From contig AP026129.1 of the NCBI GenBank assembly GCA_030295235.1, forward strand, positions 1,054,001 to 1,118,000: a stretch of DNA of 64,000 nt, written 5' to 3'. The position numbers and the translations under genes were made by a program. A model generated the notes under the pieces. It ran no database searches, was not told the DNA's origin, and worked only from the letters and a program-made list of their open reading frames with translations. The stretch's first letter is position 1, and every line of letters begins with the position of its first letter. Of this stretch, positions 55,351 through 64,000 are shown in pieces. The stretch is from Fistulifera solaris. Taxonomy: Eukaryota; Bacillariophyta; Bacillariophyceae; Naviculales; Stauroneidaceae.

Positions 55351-55789
55351 TTTGTGCGCAGCAAATTAAGTTGCACGGGTTTGTAAAAATAGTTTAGAAT
55401 AGATTATTGATGATGAATGATAATTGATAATCGACGCAGCGCCATGTTCAGTTTTTTGAAGACGGATGGATGGGCGAAAAGTTTTCGCGGACGCGAAAAA
55501 TGATACCCATCGCAAAACAAAGGACGGAAGGCCAGACGAATCACAAGATGAGCTATAAGGAGAAAGAGAAAAGAGATGCAGTACCTAGTACAGGTAGTGC
55601 CTAAATTTGCTTACTACGTCATTTGCAGTTATTGATGACCAAGACAATTAATTCTGCAAACTAAGATTAAAGCTATGGCAACATTGTTGGAAGATAAATG
55701 AAATCATGGAAATAACCTGACGCAGACCTCACAAGCCAAAGGAAGCAAGTCGTGATTGCGACACCCCGTCAATTACTTTCGGCTTTTTC
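55351..55789. other. Intergenic, PRMT5 promoter and KRI1 3' flank
   Basis: 439 bp with no supported gene. A GTACCTAGTACAGGTA motif lies at about 55581-55596. Confidence 0.5.
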
Positions 55790-58089
55790 TCATTCTTTGA
55801 CTTGTTGGCCTTTTTTCTTCTTTGCTTTCTTTTCCTTTTTCACATCGGGCTTTGCTGCCTTGTCCTTGTTTGAACCCTTCTTTTCTTTCTTAACATTCTT
55901 CGAAGTGCTCTTTGTTTGGCCGTCGTCTGCCGACTCGTGTTCTGCTCCCTTCGAATTTTCGGTGGTCGCATTCTCCCTAATTGTCCCGTCTTTATCATTT
56001 TTTTATATCGTGAGCACCATCCGATTCTATCGCCGAGTTAAGTTTCTTTTTGCGGCGACGCTTCGATTTAGGAACGTCGATATTAGCATTGGGCGCGCTC
56101 TTGGCAGATTCTGTCGGCACTTGCTTTGTTTCGTCTTCGACTTTCTTACTTCTTTTGCGTCTTCTCTTTTCTGCTGCTGATCGGTTTCGCCCTTTTTATT
56201 CTCTTCAACATACTCCTGATCCACCCCTGCTTCTTGTTGGAGCAGCTCATCTATTTCTCTCCTGGCCATTTCGCGAAATCGTCGCCGTTTGCGACTGTTG
56301 ACAACGTACTCGCCGTCCTCTTTATACGGTGCAAGTTTTTCAAAGAAACAAACTGCTTGAGTGTCGAATCCCGACAGAACAGAATTTCCTCTGTCGATAA
56401 GCCAAAATTGTTGGCTTTCACTTGTTTGTATTTGAAACGAGTTGGCATATCCGCGATGATGTCTTCATAATCTAGCTTGTAAAGTTCGTCCATCATTCTA
56501 CTTTTCACTTTGCGCTCAAGCTCTGTTTCATCTCGTGCGTTGTCTTCGTAAGGTTCTTCTTCCATGTCATCGGGCCAGTCTTCTTCCCTATCACCTTCCT
56601 CATTGTTGCTGCTTTCAGTTTCAACGTCATTGCCCTCATCCTCGTCGCCAACATCATACAGGCCGCCCTCGGCATCGTCCTGACCGACCAACAAAGCCCC
56701 ATCTTCGTCCGTTTTTAAACTTTCACGAACATCGAAATCGCTCTTCCATTGAGAGTCCTGCTTCTGGTAAAAATCATCCCCGTACGTTTCTTTCATGAGC
56801 GATTCAAACTTATCCGGGTCAAAGTCCCCTTCTAACAGCTGGAGCAGCGTTGCTTCGTCAACTGCTCCCTCATCTAGATCGCCCAGTACTGTTTTGATTT
56901 GCTTAATCTTTTCTTCCATTTCTTGCCGTTTCGCATTCTTCAAGCGACGAAGTTGCTCTTCCTTCGCCTGTCTCTCCAACGCCTTTCGTTCTTGGCGGGC
57001 CAAACGCTTCTCTCGTCTTGACTCATCTTTTCGCCGGAGAGTGTTCATTGTTTGTCCACGAGCATATGAAATATTGGAAAGTTCTGCTCCAGATTGAATC
57101 CGCGACGCGGCTTCTTCAAAGCGAAAATTATATTGTGCTTCAAAGTCATCTGCCTGGTCTAGTTCGTCTAAAGAAGCGTCGTCATCCTCTGATCGGAGGG
57201 CGGCTGATTTCATGGGAATTTCTCCATCCGAGTGATCATCATCGTCACTATTGGACCCAGAACCGTCTCTTTCACTATCCAACCAAGCTCGCTTCTTGAA
57301 GTAATTCAACAGAAAACTCTCGCCATTTTCAACCTCTCCACGAGGGTCCACTAGGTCGCTCTTCTCGCCGATTGTCGCTTCTAGTTTTGCAATCTCTTCC
57401 TTTAATTTCTTCTCGCTCTCTGGGTTCATTTGTTGACGGTCGTTTGACTTAATGACAAGCAGACCCTCGTCGTCGCTTTCATCTTTTGCCGAATCCAAGA
57501 AGGCTTTACGAATTGCTTTCTGCTCGTCGTCGTAGGCATAGCGAAACCTCTGATCATCGCCGTTATCCTCTCCTTCCTCACTGTGGTGACTGTCGTCTTC
57601 TTGGTCGTCTTCTTCCTCTTTTCTCATCTTTTCGAGTATTTCTTCTCTTACAACGTCCTTGTAACGCTTTGGTTTTGTTTTCTTTTGTACTTCGTCATCG
57701 CTGCTGCTAGTTTCCTTTTCCGTTTCATCGTCGAAAAATTTCGTCGAGGGGTCATAAACGTGTTGTTCTTTGTTACGAATAGCATTTAAAGCTTTCATGA
57801 TATTGACATCAAGATCGGTCGTGAGGAGTTTACCGTCTTCATCTTCGCTTGAGTCATTGTCGTCGCTACCACTCTCATCATCATAGTCCTTGTGCGCCGC
57901 TAACTCTTGTTTTTGTTTGCGTTTTTCGTAGGCGGAGGCAAACTTCTTATTGATACGGAACTCGCTCTCTTCTTCCTTATCCGACTCCTCCTCGTCAGAA
58001 GACAACAGCAACTTAGAAGATTTGTTCATTTGTGATTGTTTCTCTTGCGCCGAATAGTGCTCTACCGATGTTTTAGCACGCTTAGACAT
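55790..58089 (-). CDS. KRI1: KRI1-like ribosome biogenesis factor
   Basis: Nucleolar protein of 40S/90S pre-ribosome assembly that binds KRR1. It is very rich in Glu, Asp and Lys. Family anchors are LLLSSDEEESDKEEESEFRI with NKKFASAYEKRK, KPKRYKDVVREEILEKM, the KRI1 central RREKRLARQERKALERQAKE, and the C-terminal block FGLSTEEILFCRDSTLKQFV. Three frame changes occur: T5 56337-56341 (one missing, giving SLKKLAPYKEDGEYVVNSRK), T3 56142-56144 (one missing) and T7 55998-56004 (one extra). Together they extend the protein through basic stretches (PKSKRRRKKKLNS and KKEKKAKKKKGQQVKE) to the stop at 55790, 766 residues. The start is the ATG at 58089. Confidence 0.88.
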
Positions 58090-58947
58090 CACACCACGTA
58101 GTAAATGAAAGGGACAACAAGTCGCAACATTTTGGTCATCGTCTCATCGTTTATCTTGTATAATCGGTTGGCCGTGTGCGCTGTGTTCGGCGGGCGTCCG
58201 TCAAACTCGCAGTACAATAGGGTTGGCGTTTAGATTTGGCGTTTTATTCACGTTTCTCGGAGTTCTACCTGGTACTGGCTTCTGTAGTTTTTGAATGTAA
58301 GTGCCACGTAGCATGTAGCCTTGGGTTTTAGGGTGGCATTTTCCAGTTTCTTACTTTAAGAAAAGGTACAAAGTATCTATGTGATTTTGGATGTACCCGG
58401 TACTGGTACGGTCGAGTAAACAATTATTGCTATTGTTCGTTCGTCGACGTCGATTGCCTTCGTTTGTAATCTTACTGGAAATATTGGGCCCAAAGATATG
58501 AGTCACGGACGGCTACTGCGTGAAGGATACCAAAACTACAAGAACGCAAAGCATAGAATAACGGCTTAAGGGCCTAAGAAAGAGGACCAAAAATAGCTTC
58601 CTTTGATTTTATTAGCCGATCGTATTTGAAACGCCTTGGGGCCTATTATTGGTGATCAACGACGCTCTTTGTCACCACTCCAATAATAACCAACTTGATT
58701 CGTGAAAGAGACTCCTTCTTGGGCAATTATGTAATGAGTGAATATCGACCGTTGATATCTTTACTGTTGACACTGGTGGATAGATCTACTGGAAACTGGC
58801 ACATTTCCCGTCGTGTTAAAGGAATACTCGGCTGCCTCTCCTCGAACATCGCAACAGCGCGATGACGATTCATTCCAATGTTTTGTTAACAACATCATCA
58901 AATCGTGCAAAATCAATCTGTAGTACCTGGTAACGAATAGCCTCAAC
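58090..58947. other. Divergent promoter region, KRI1 / coiled-coil gene
   Basis: No supported gene. GGTAC-type motifs occur at 58266-58277, 58393-58411 and 58921-58933. A short ATTATTGG...CCAATAAT inverted pair lies at about 58645-58690. Confidence 0.5.
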
Positions 58948-59892
58948 ATGAATCTCGACAGTGCAATACCACCCACTATACGTCGATCATTATCCCAGGA
59001 TAGTGAGGCTTACGGCAAAATAGAGGATCGAAAGCGAGGATTTCGAAAAAGGAATGTTCGAGCAGCGAGTTGTTCGAATGTCACCATGGACTTTCGTGAA
59101 CCATCCAACCTGCAAAAGCTTCCGCGTTCTGATATCAAAGAGCTCACAAAGCGAAAGACGTATTCTAGTTTCAATCGCGACGAGATCAATGGACACCACG
59201 ACGGAGGTAAAAGTGTACTTAGCTATTCATCACACCGAACCGCATCAACGGTAGCAACATCCGGTACATCAAGTACGTGTCCAACACTCGGATCCAACAA
59301 ACGCCCCCCTAAATCAGAGAAAAGTAAAAAGAGAAAAGAGGTTACGTGGGAAGATATGCTAGGCAAGGGACCGTTGGTCAGAAGGGAAACCCAACCGGCG
59401 GTAATACACGATCTGCATTTTGAAGCAATAAGTCTTGAGGACAACTCTATCAAAGTCGCAAGAAAGCTGAAAGACTTGGAAAGAGAATTTAAAAAGCTGG
59501 AAACAAGTATATCTGAGGCATGTAAAATGGAGCTCGCATACCTCAATCAAGCTGGCGAAGTAAAAATGAAGCGCGATCATTGGAAGAAGCAACTCATGGC
59601 ACTGCGTGATCATCCTACGGAGGCTATTAACGATATGACAGCATGTGAGAAGCTTGAAAGCAAAATCGAAAAATCAAGGCGTGTCGAGAGTCTTTATCTC
59701 AAGAAATCCAAAGAGCTGCACGATAGGCGTTATCGATGGACTCAGCAGTACGAGTACACCATTCGTGAATGGGAGAAACTAGGTGGTGAAGCAAGAGTTA
59801 ATATTTTGATAAAGCTACCTCCTGTTCGGCCTCCCACGGCGGTCGGCAGTGAAAGTCGAAGAGTTGCGGCTTCTTCTTCGATGGAGAATTGA
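58948..59892 (+). CDS. Hypothetical coiled-coil protein
   Basis: 314 residues, single exon, ATG at 58948. The N-terminal 130 residues are basic and Ser/Thr-rich and look disordered. From about residue 165 a long helical region begins (VARKLKDLEREFKKLETSIS, KMKRDHWKKQLMALRDHP, KKSKELHDRRYRWTQQYEYT) with heptad-like spacing. KRKEVTWEDMLGKGPLVRR precedes it and is the least disordered-looking stretch. I recognise no family. A structural or cytoskeletal role is only a guess. Confidence 0.65.
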   Translation: MNLDSAIPPTIRRSLSQDSEAYGKIEDRKRGFRKRNVRAASCSNVTMDFREPSNLQKLPRSDIKELTKRKTYSSFNRDEINGHHDGGKSVLSYSSHRTASTVATSGTSSTCPTLGSNKRPPKSEKSKKRKEVTWEDMLGKGPLVRRETQPAVIHDLHFEAISLEDNSIKVARKLKDLEREFKKLETSISEACKMELAYLNQAGEVKMKRDHWKKQLMALRDHPTEAINDMTACEKLESKIEKSRRVESLYLKKSKELHDRRYRWTQQYEYTIREWEKLGGEARVNILIKLPPVRPPTAVGSESRRVAASSSMEN

Positions 59893-60625
59893 TGGAAATG
59901 GCCGCAGTTTTACGTTGTCATAGGCGACTTTATTTCTTTATATAATCTATGAGGTTTACGTACTTTCCTCTTGCTACTTCATTTTGAATACACGCGAAGC
60001 TTATCGCTTTAAAAATCTGGACTGATGTAATATTGACTCTAGTACATGTCCACTCGACATCTAGAATTAAGAGCTGCTTGTAGAGCCGGAGGGCAAATGT
60101 ACTAGAAGAACTAGCAGGCTGCTTGCACATAAATGAAGAAAGGAAGGTTCGGTATCAGGAGTTGTTCCATCATGACCACAGCAGCTTTTTTCCGCTAATC
60201 TAATGTAGCTAATGGCAACAGGCTGCTTGCACATAAATGAAGAAAGGAAGGTTCGGTATCAGGAGTTGTTCCATCATGACCACAGCAGCTTTTTTCCGCT
60301 AATCTAATGTAGCTAATGGCAACAGGCTGCTTGCACATAAATGAAGAAAGGAAGGTTCGGTATCAGGAGTTGTTCCATCATGACCACAGCAGCTTTTTTC
60401 CGCTAATCTAATGTAGCTAATGGCAATGTGACATCCACGGAAAATTTCGGATGAGGCATCACAAGCCTCAAACGAATAATCGCAACACTGAGATACACAT
60501 CAAGAAATCTGCAACGTTTTGCTTTTCAAATCAATAGCTTTACTATGACTCGACTTCTATGTTGATTAGATACAGCTATCAGTGAAGCCTCTCCATTAGC
60601 AAAGAACAAATTCTGCGACGAAAGC
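59893..60625. other. Convergent 3' region containing a tandem array
   Basis: Lies downstream of both the coiled-coil gene and the small plastid protein gene. It has no supported gene and contains the 3 x 104-bp array. Confidence 0.6.
60115..60426. repeat. Tandem array of three 104-bp units
   Basis: Units start at 60115, 60219 and 60323, each beginning CAGGCTGCTTGCACATAAAT and ending TAATGTAGCTAATGGCAA. By eye they are identical, which implies a very recent expansion or active homogenisation. Each unit contains a T7 run. The array lies between convergent genes and could be part of either 3' UTR. Confidence 0.95.
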
Positions 60626-60880
60626 TTATTTCTTGGCTCGTCCGGGAGTAACAAGCTCCCACAAACTGACGGTAAGCAAAAGCATACCGATGCTGCCGGT
60701 AGGGTACTCCGCCATGGACGCTACACCCCAATCGATGAACATAGGGCGAGGAGTCAAGGCTTTCGAAGCAGCGGGTGCAGCTGGCACGCGTGCTTGGGTC
60801 GCAGCAGGACGCACTGTAAAGGCCGAAACACTTTGAATAAGTGCAACCAAGAGAAGGACTAGGGTATGAAGCTTCATCAT
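60626..60880 (-). CDS. Small plastid-targeted membrane protein
   Basis: 84 residues from the ATG at 60880. The leader MMKLHTLVLLLVALIQSVSAF then TVRPAATQARVP is a textbook diatom bipartite plastid presequence (signal peptide, then an Ala/Arg/Pro transit region). The mature protein would be about 40 residues, MFIDWGVASMAEYPTGSIGM followed by one short membrane helix (LLLTVSLWELV) and a basic end (TPGRAKK). Size and topology resemble the small single-helix subunits of photosystems. I cannot name it; a photosystem-associated subunit or thylakoid assembly factor is inference. Confidence 0.75.
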   Translation of the reverse strand: MMKLHTLVLLLVALIQSVSAFTVRPAATQARVPAAPAASKALTPRPMFIDWGVASMAEYPTGSIGMLLLTVSLWELVTPGRAKK

Positions 60881-61115
60881 CTTGTTCAATGGAAGGTCGA
60901 GGGGCCACTGTTGAAGGAAAATGATTTGATTTCAATTTTCATAGAGATGTCAGAAAATTGTCAATGTGGTCGTTTTCAAAGAAAAACTAGGAACAAAAAG
61001 ATACCACCTCAATCAAAGTGTCATTGATATGCGTCGCAACGGTAACGAAATCACTGAACGTGGATCACACCTGTACGACATCATCCGGTACAGAATCACG
61101 TGCCAAAACTCCGTT

Positions 61116-62069
61116 TTAAAGATGAGAAAAGTGCCCTTTGTGCAACAAAGGATCCATCGCATGATCCCAATAAAGGATCGCGATACATGGCCTTCTTTGG
61201 CATGCACCGACGATTCCATTTCCTTGTATTCCAGCTCGTGTGACCTGGTTTCCGCCTGTCGCCACGACTCCGTTCATGAACTCAACAACCTGATCCCAAG
61301 CCGCTACAGCCTGTCTAGATCCGTCCCGATGCGCTTCAGGATTAACAAATGCATGCCCAACGCCATCATAGATTGTGATATTGTGTTCTATGTTTCGTAC
61401 TTCCATGGCGTTTGCAAATCCCAGCGCTTGTTCTGGAATCGGTCGATCGTCTCCTCCACGGAAAATGCCCAAAACCGGCGAGAACATTCCCAACAACCCC
61501 CATGCCTCGTCATCGGTTGGATCTTGGAAGCCATCTATGTAGGACCCATACAATGAAATGGTAGCTGCTACTCCTTTTCGTTTCGAAAACTCCAGTGCCT
61601 GTGATCCGCCAAAACAAAAGCCCGGTCCACTCATGAGAAGTGATTCATTGATGGCAACACTTTCTCGCAAATACTCCAGAGCGGCATCCATATCAGCATT
61701 GATGCGACTTTGGGGTGTACGACTCACGGTGGCAATGTTCCAAGGGATGTTCCACGACCGCGAAGAAACGCCGCGAAACAGATCGGGCGCCAACACAATA
61801 TATCCTTGTTCGGCCAGCAAGTCGGCAAAATAAATGGGCTCTTCGCTCATGCCATTCCAAGCATGCCATACTAGTGCCGTGGGATAGGTCGTTTCTTCAT
61901 TGTAACCGGGAGGCAACGCCAAATAGCCGCCCAGCGTCGTTTTGCCGTCGGAAGACGGGTATTGAACATTCGTGTACTTGCTCGAATTGAAAATCAAACC
62001 GGTTAAAGCCATGGTCCGGCCGATGATCCGCCAGAACAAGGGCATGTGACGGAGATTTAAGAATGTCAT
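61116..62069 (-). CDS. Dienelactone hydrolase-like alpha/beta hydrolase
   Basis: 317 residues, single exon. The alpha/beta-hydrolase fold carries family motifs GYLALPPGYNEETTYPTALV, WHAWNGMSEEPIYFADLLAE, QGYIVLAPDLFRG, the nucleophile cysteine in SGPGFCFGGSQALEFS, and the histidine in GVGHAFVNPEAHRDG. The active-site aspartate is probably in IFRGGDDRPIP. Bacterial relatives open dienelactone in chloroaromatic breakdown; eukaryotic ones act on varied esters, so the substrate is open. The N-terminus (LFWRIIGRTMALTGLIF) could be a membrane or targeting segment. The frame is intact. Confidence 0.9.
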   Translation of the reverse strand: MTFLNLRHMPLFWRIIGRTMALTGLIFNSSKYTNVQYPSSDGKTTLGGYLALPPGYNEETTYPTALVWHAWNGMSEEPIYFADLLAEQGYIVLAPDLFRGVSSRSWNIPWNIATVSRTPQSRINADMDAALEYLRESVAINESLLMSGPGFCFGGSQALEFSKRKGVAATISLYGSYIDGFQDPTDDEAWGLLGMFSPVLGIFRGGDDRPIPEQALGFANAMEVRNIEHNITIYDGVGHAFVNPEAHRDGSRQAVAAWDQVVEFMNGVVATGGNQVTRAGIQGNGIVGACQRRPCIAILYWDHAMDPLLHKGHFSHL

Positions 62070-62541
62070 TTATTGGAGCAAGGAACAGCGATGTGAGAAA
62101 AATAAGGAAGAAAAAAAAATACTACTGATATTGGTGTTGCGACGAAAGTTCCAAAAGTGCGCGCTGAGTACGTTTCGCTGAATAACATCGCACCGGTTCA
62201 AGTTTATAGGCTCGCTTCTACTTTTTATTCGACAAAACAAGGATGTCGACGTCACTAACAACAGGAACTCAACAAGATGATGACGTAGCAGACGTACGCT
62301 CAAAAGAAAATGTCAGAACGGATCGTTTTCGCAAAAGAAGAAAAGATTTTGCATGCCTGCATTTGAAGTCATCGTGCCTTGGTTCATCGATTCTTCAAGA
62401 GGAAAGAGAAACTTTAAGCTAGTTATTCATACCTTGTTGCTGCCTTGCGTAATTGACTGGAAAGTGCCGCCGCTTGAGTTGCTTTTACCTACGCAGTGCT
62501 TCATCTTGACGACCTGAAGAACATCGTTCGTTCAAAGCACC
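62070..62541. other. Divergent promoter region, hydrolase / aminotransferase
   Basis: 472-bp head-to-head spacer; no supported gene. Confidence 0.5.
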
Positions 62542-63857
62542 ATGAATCGTGTTGTTCCGTCGCTCGCCAGGACGCAGCGATCTCTGCGGTCCTTCTCATC
62601 TCCTTCGTACTGTCAGAAACTCATGTATCCGGTGGTTTCGAAGGAGGATTTTGGTGCCTTTAAAGAGTATTCGGTGATTCACACGGATCGTTCTTTGAAT
62701 CTAATGAGTGACCCCTTTCAGCGAGTGATGCGCGATCTCAACCAGCTTTTGAAGGTTACCTACAATGCCGATAAGGTCGTAATTATTCCAGGGTAAGTTG
62801 AGACGATGAGAGGTAGCGCGGCTGCTTACCGTTCTCACGGTCTCATTCTTATTTGTTCTGCAGTTCGGGTACATTTGGCATGGAATCGGTCGCTCGTCAA
62901 TACGCCACAAACGAACACGTCATGGTGATCCGCAATGGCTGGTTTTCTTATCGCTGGACCGAAATTTTCGATATGGGTCACATTTGCCACAGTCACACGG
63001 TTTTGAAAGCGGAACCGACCGGCACCGTCAACGGACACACACAGTTCGCTCCGCACGATATTGATAAGGTCGTGACGGCCATTTACAACGAACGACCAGC
63101 GGTGGTCTTTGCCCCGCATGTAGAAACTTCGACGGGCATGATGCTGTCGGATGATTACATTGCACGAGTGACGGAAGCCGTTCACAATGTTGGTGGTCTT
63201 TTTGTTCTTGATTGCATTGCCTCCGGAACCGTTTGGGTTGACATGAAGGCATTGGGTGTCGATGTTTTAATCACAGCTCCACAGAAAGGGTGGACGGGAC
63301 CACCATGTGCTGCCTTGGTTCAGCTCTCGCAAAAGGCTGTCGAAAAACTGCAAACGACCACGGAGACTTCGTTCAGTCTGAGTTTGAAGCGTTGGAGTGC
63401 CATCATGGATACCTATGAGAAAGGTGGATTTGGTTATCATACCACCATGCCGACAGATGCACTCCGTGATTTTCATGAGATTAGTGTAGAAACGCTGACA
63501 TTCGGCTTGCCCAATCTCCGAGAAGCGCAGTTGTCTTTAGGCAAACAAGCACGTGATATGTTGGATAGTAAAGGACTGGTTTCAGTGGCAGCCCCAGGTG
63601 CTCAAGCCCCCGGCGTCTGTGTCTACTACTCGCCTGCTAATACTGACAATCCCGTCATGATGCAGCAATTCAAGCAGCAAGGATTGCAAATCGCCATGGG
63701 TGTACCGTGGAAGATTGACGAACCGGAGGGCTTGAAGACATTCCGTATTGGTTTGTTTGGTCTGGACAAACTTGGAAATATTCCGCATACCATGTCTCTT
63801 TTGGAGAGTTCCTTGGATGTCGTCATGTCCGATCTGGCGGTTTCGAAAGCGGCATAA
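62542..63857 (+). CDS. Class V aminotransferase (alanine/serine-glyoxylate type)
   Basis: PLP enzyme probably converting glyoxylate with alanine or serine as amino donor, a photorespiration step. Exon 1 is 62542-62792 and exon 2 is 62864-63857, with a 71-nt intron (GTAAGT...CTGCAG), giving 414 residues. The N-terminus (MNRVVPSLARTQRSLRSFSS) is rich in Arg and Ser and looks mitochondrial; there is no C-terminal peroxisome tripeptide (it ends SKAA). Motifs are PGSGTFGMESVARQY at the cofactor phosphate site, FVLDCIASGTVWVDMKALGV with the PLP-pairing aspartate, and the Schiff-base lysine in LITAPQKGWTGPP. The substrate pair is uncertain. Confidence 0.9.
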
Positions 63858-64000
63858 AAAATTCAATGAAATAGATAGTTTTGGAAAAGATAATACTCCT
63901 GGGATTTAACTAAATGCACCACTGGACCTTTTGTTTATCGATAAACCTACAAATCACCAGAAAAGAAAGCTTCCGCATCACAGAGAAGAAATTCTTGTTC
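63858..64000. other. 3' flank of the aminotransferase gene
   Basis: 143 bp of AT-rich sequence up to the window end; nothing further supported. Confidence 0.5.

Noticed and set aside
55752-56180. Hydrophobic 142-codon open frame on the plus strand, looking like a membrane protein
   Set aside because: Its Phe/Leu richness is the complement of the Lys/Glu-rich C-terminus of KRI1.
58645-58690. ATTATTGG/CCAATAAT inverted pair as an RNA gene
   Set aside because: Only an 8-bp stem with a long loop and no flanking support.
60966-61556. 196-codon open frame on the plus strand
   Set aside because: Antisense to the conserved C-terminal half of the dienelactone-hydrolase-like gene.

Overview
The window is nuclear DNA of a photosynthetic stramenopile, most likely a pennate diatom close to Phaeodactylum tricornutum. 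That species call is inference. The evidence is short GT-AG introns of about 60-105 nt, compact single- or few-exon genes on both strands, and presequences in which a signal peptide is followed by an A-F or F junction (ANAF, VSAF, LTF), which is the diatom plastid import signal. A KDPG aldolase and helicase-associated-domain proteins fit the same picture. I saw no rRNA or tRNA genes, CRISPR arrays or LTR/retroviral elements.

Layout. 0.6-13 kb: RNA polymerase I subunit A49, a multi-repeat MYB protein, proteasome ATPase Rpt6, a Rab-like GTPase, and a very long OSCA/CSC1-type channel gene. 13-26 kb: FAD monooxygenase, KDPG aldolase, S28 serine peptidase, lipid (sphingoid base/diacylglycerol) kinase, two tandem GT92-like glycosyltransferases and a mitochondrial-carrier-family gene. 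26-30.4 kb is gene-poor and holds a pair of related microprotein ORFs. 30.4-45.3 kb: 5'-nucleotidase with EF-hands, ankyrin protein, a hypothetical protein, plastid TatB/Hcf106-like, fibrillin, a 3-hydroxyisobutyrate-dehydrogenase-like/cupin fusion, gamma-glutamyltransferase and a plastid-type helicase-associated-domain protein. 46-64 kb: protein kinase, HIT protein, secreted Cys-rich protein, CDC123, phosphoglycerate mutase, PRMT5, KRI1, a coiled-coil protein, a small plastid membrane protein, a dienelactone-hydrolase-like protein and a class V aminotransferase.

The genes are mostly unrelated housekeeping neighbours, as is normal for a diatom. Loose themes are ribosome/Pol I biogenesis (A49, KRI1, CDC123), plastid function (TatB, fibrillin, the helicase-associated protein, the small membrane protein) and central carbon metabolism (KDPG aldolase, PGAM, the aminotransferase).

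Two things stand out. First, about twelve otherwise well-conserved genes are interrupted by one-base frame changes, most of which can be placed in homopolymer runs. Allowing each change makes the coding length divisible by three. This looks like residual long-read assembly error rather than gene decay. Second, the intergenic DNA carries several small repeat families: three copies of an 80-bp palindromic element, a 58-bp dispersed repeat, a perfect-looking 3 x 104-bp tandem array, and many GGTAC-type motifs.
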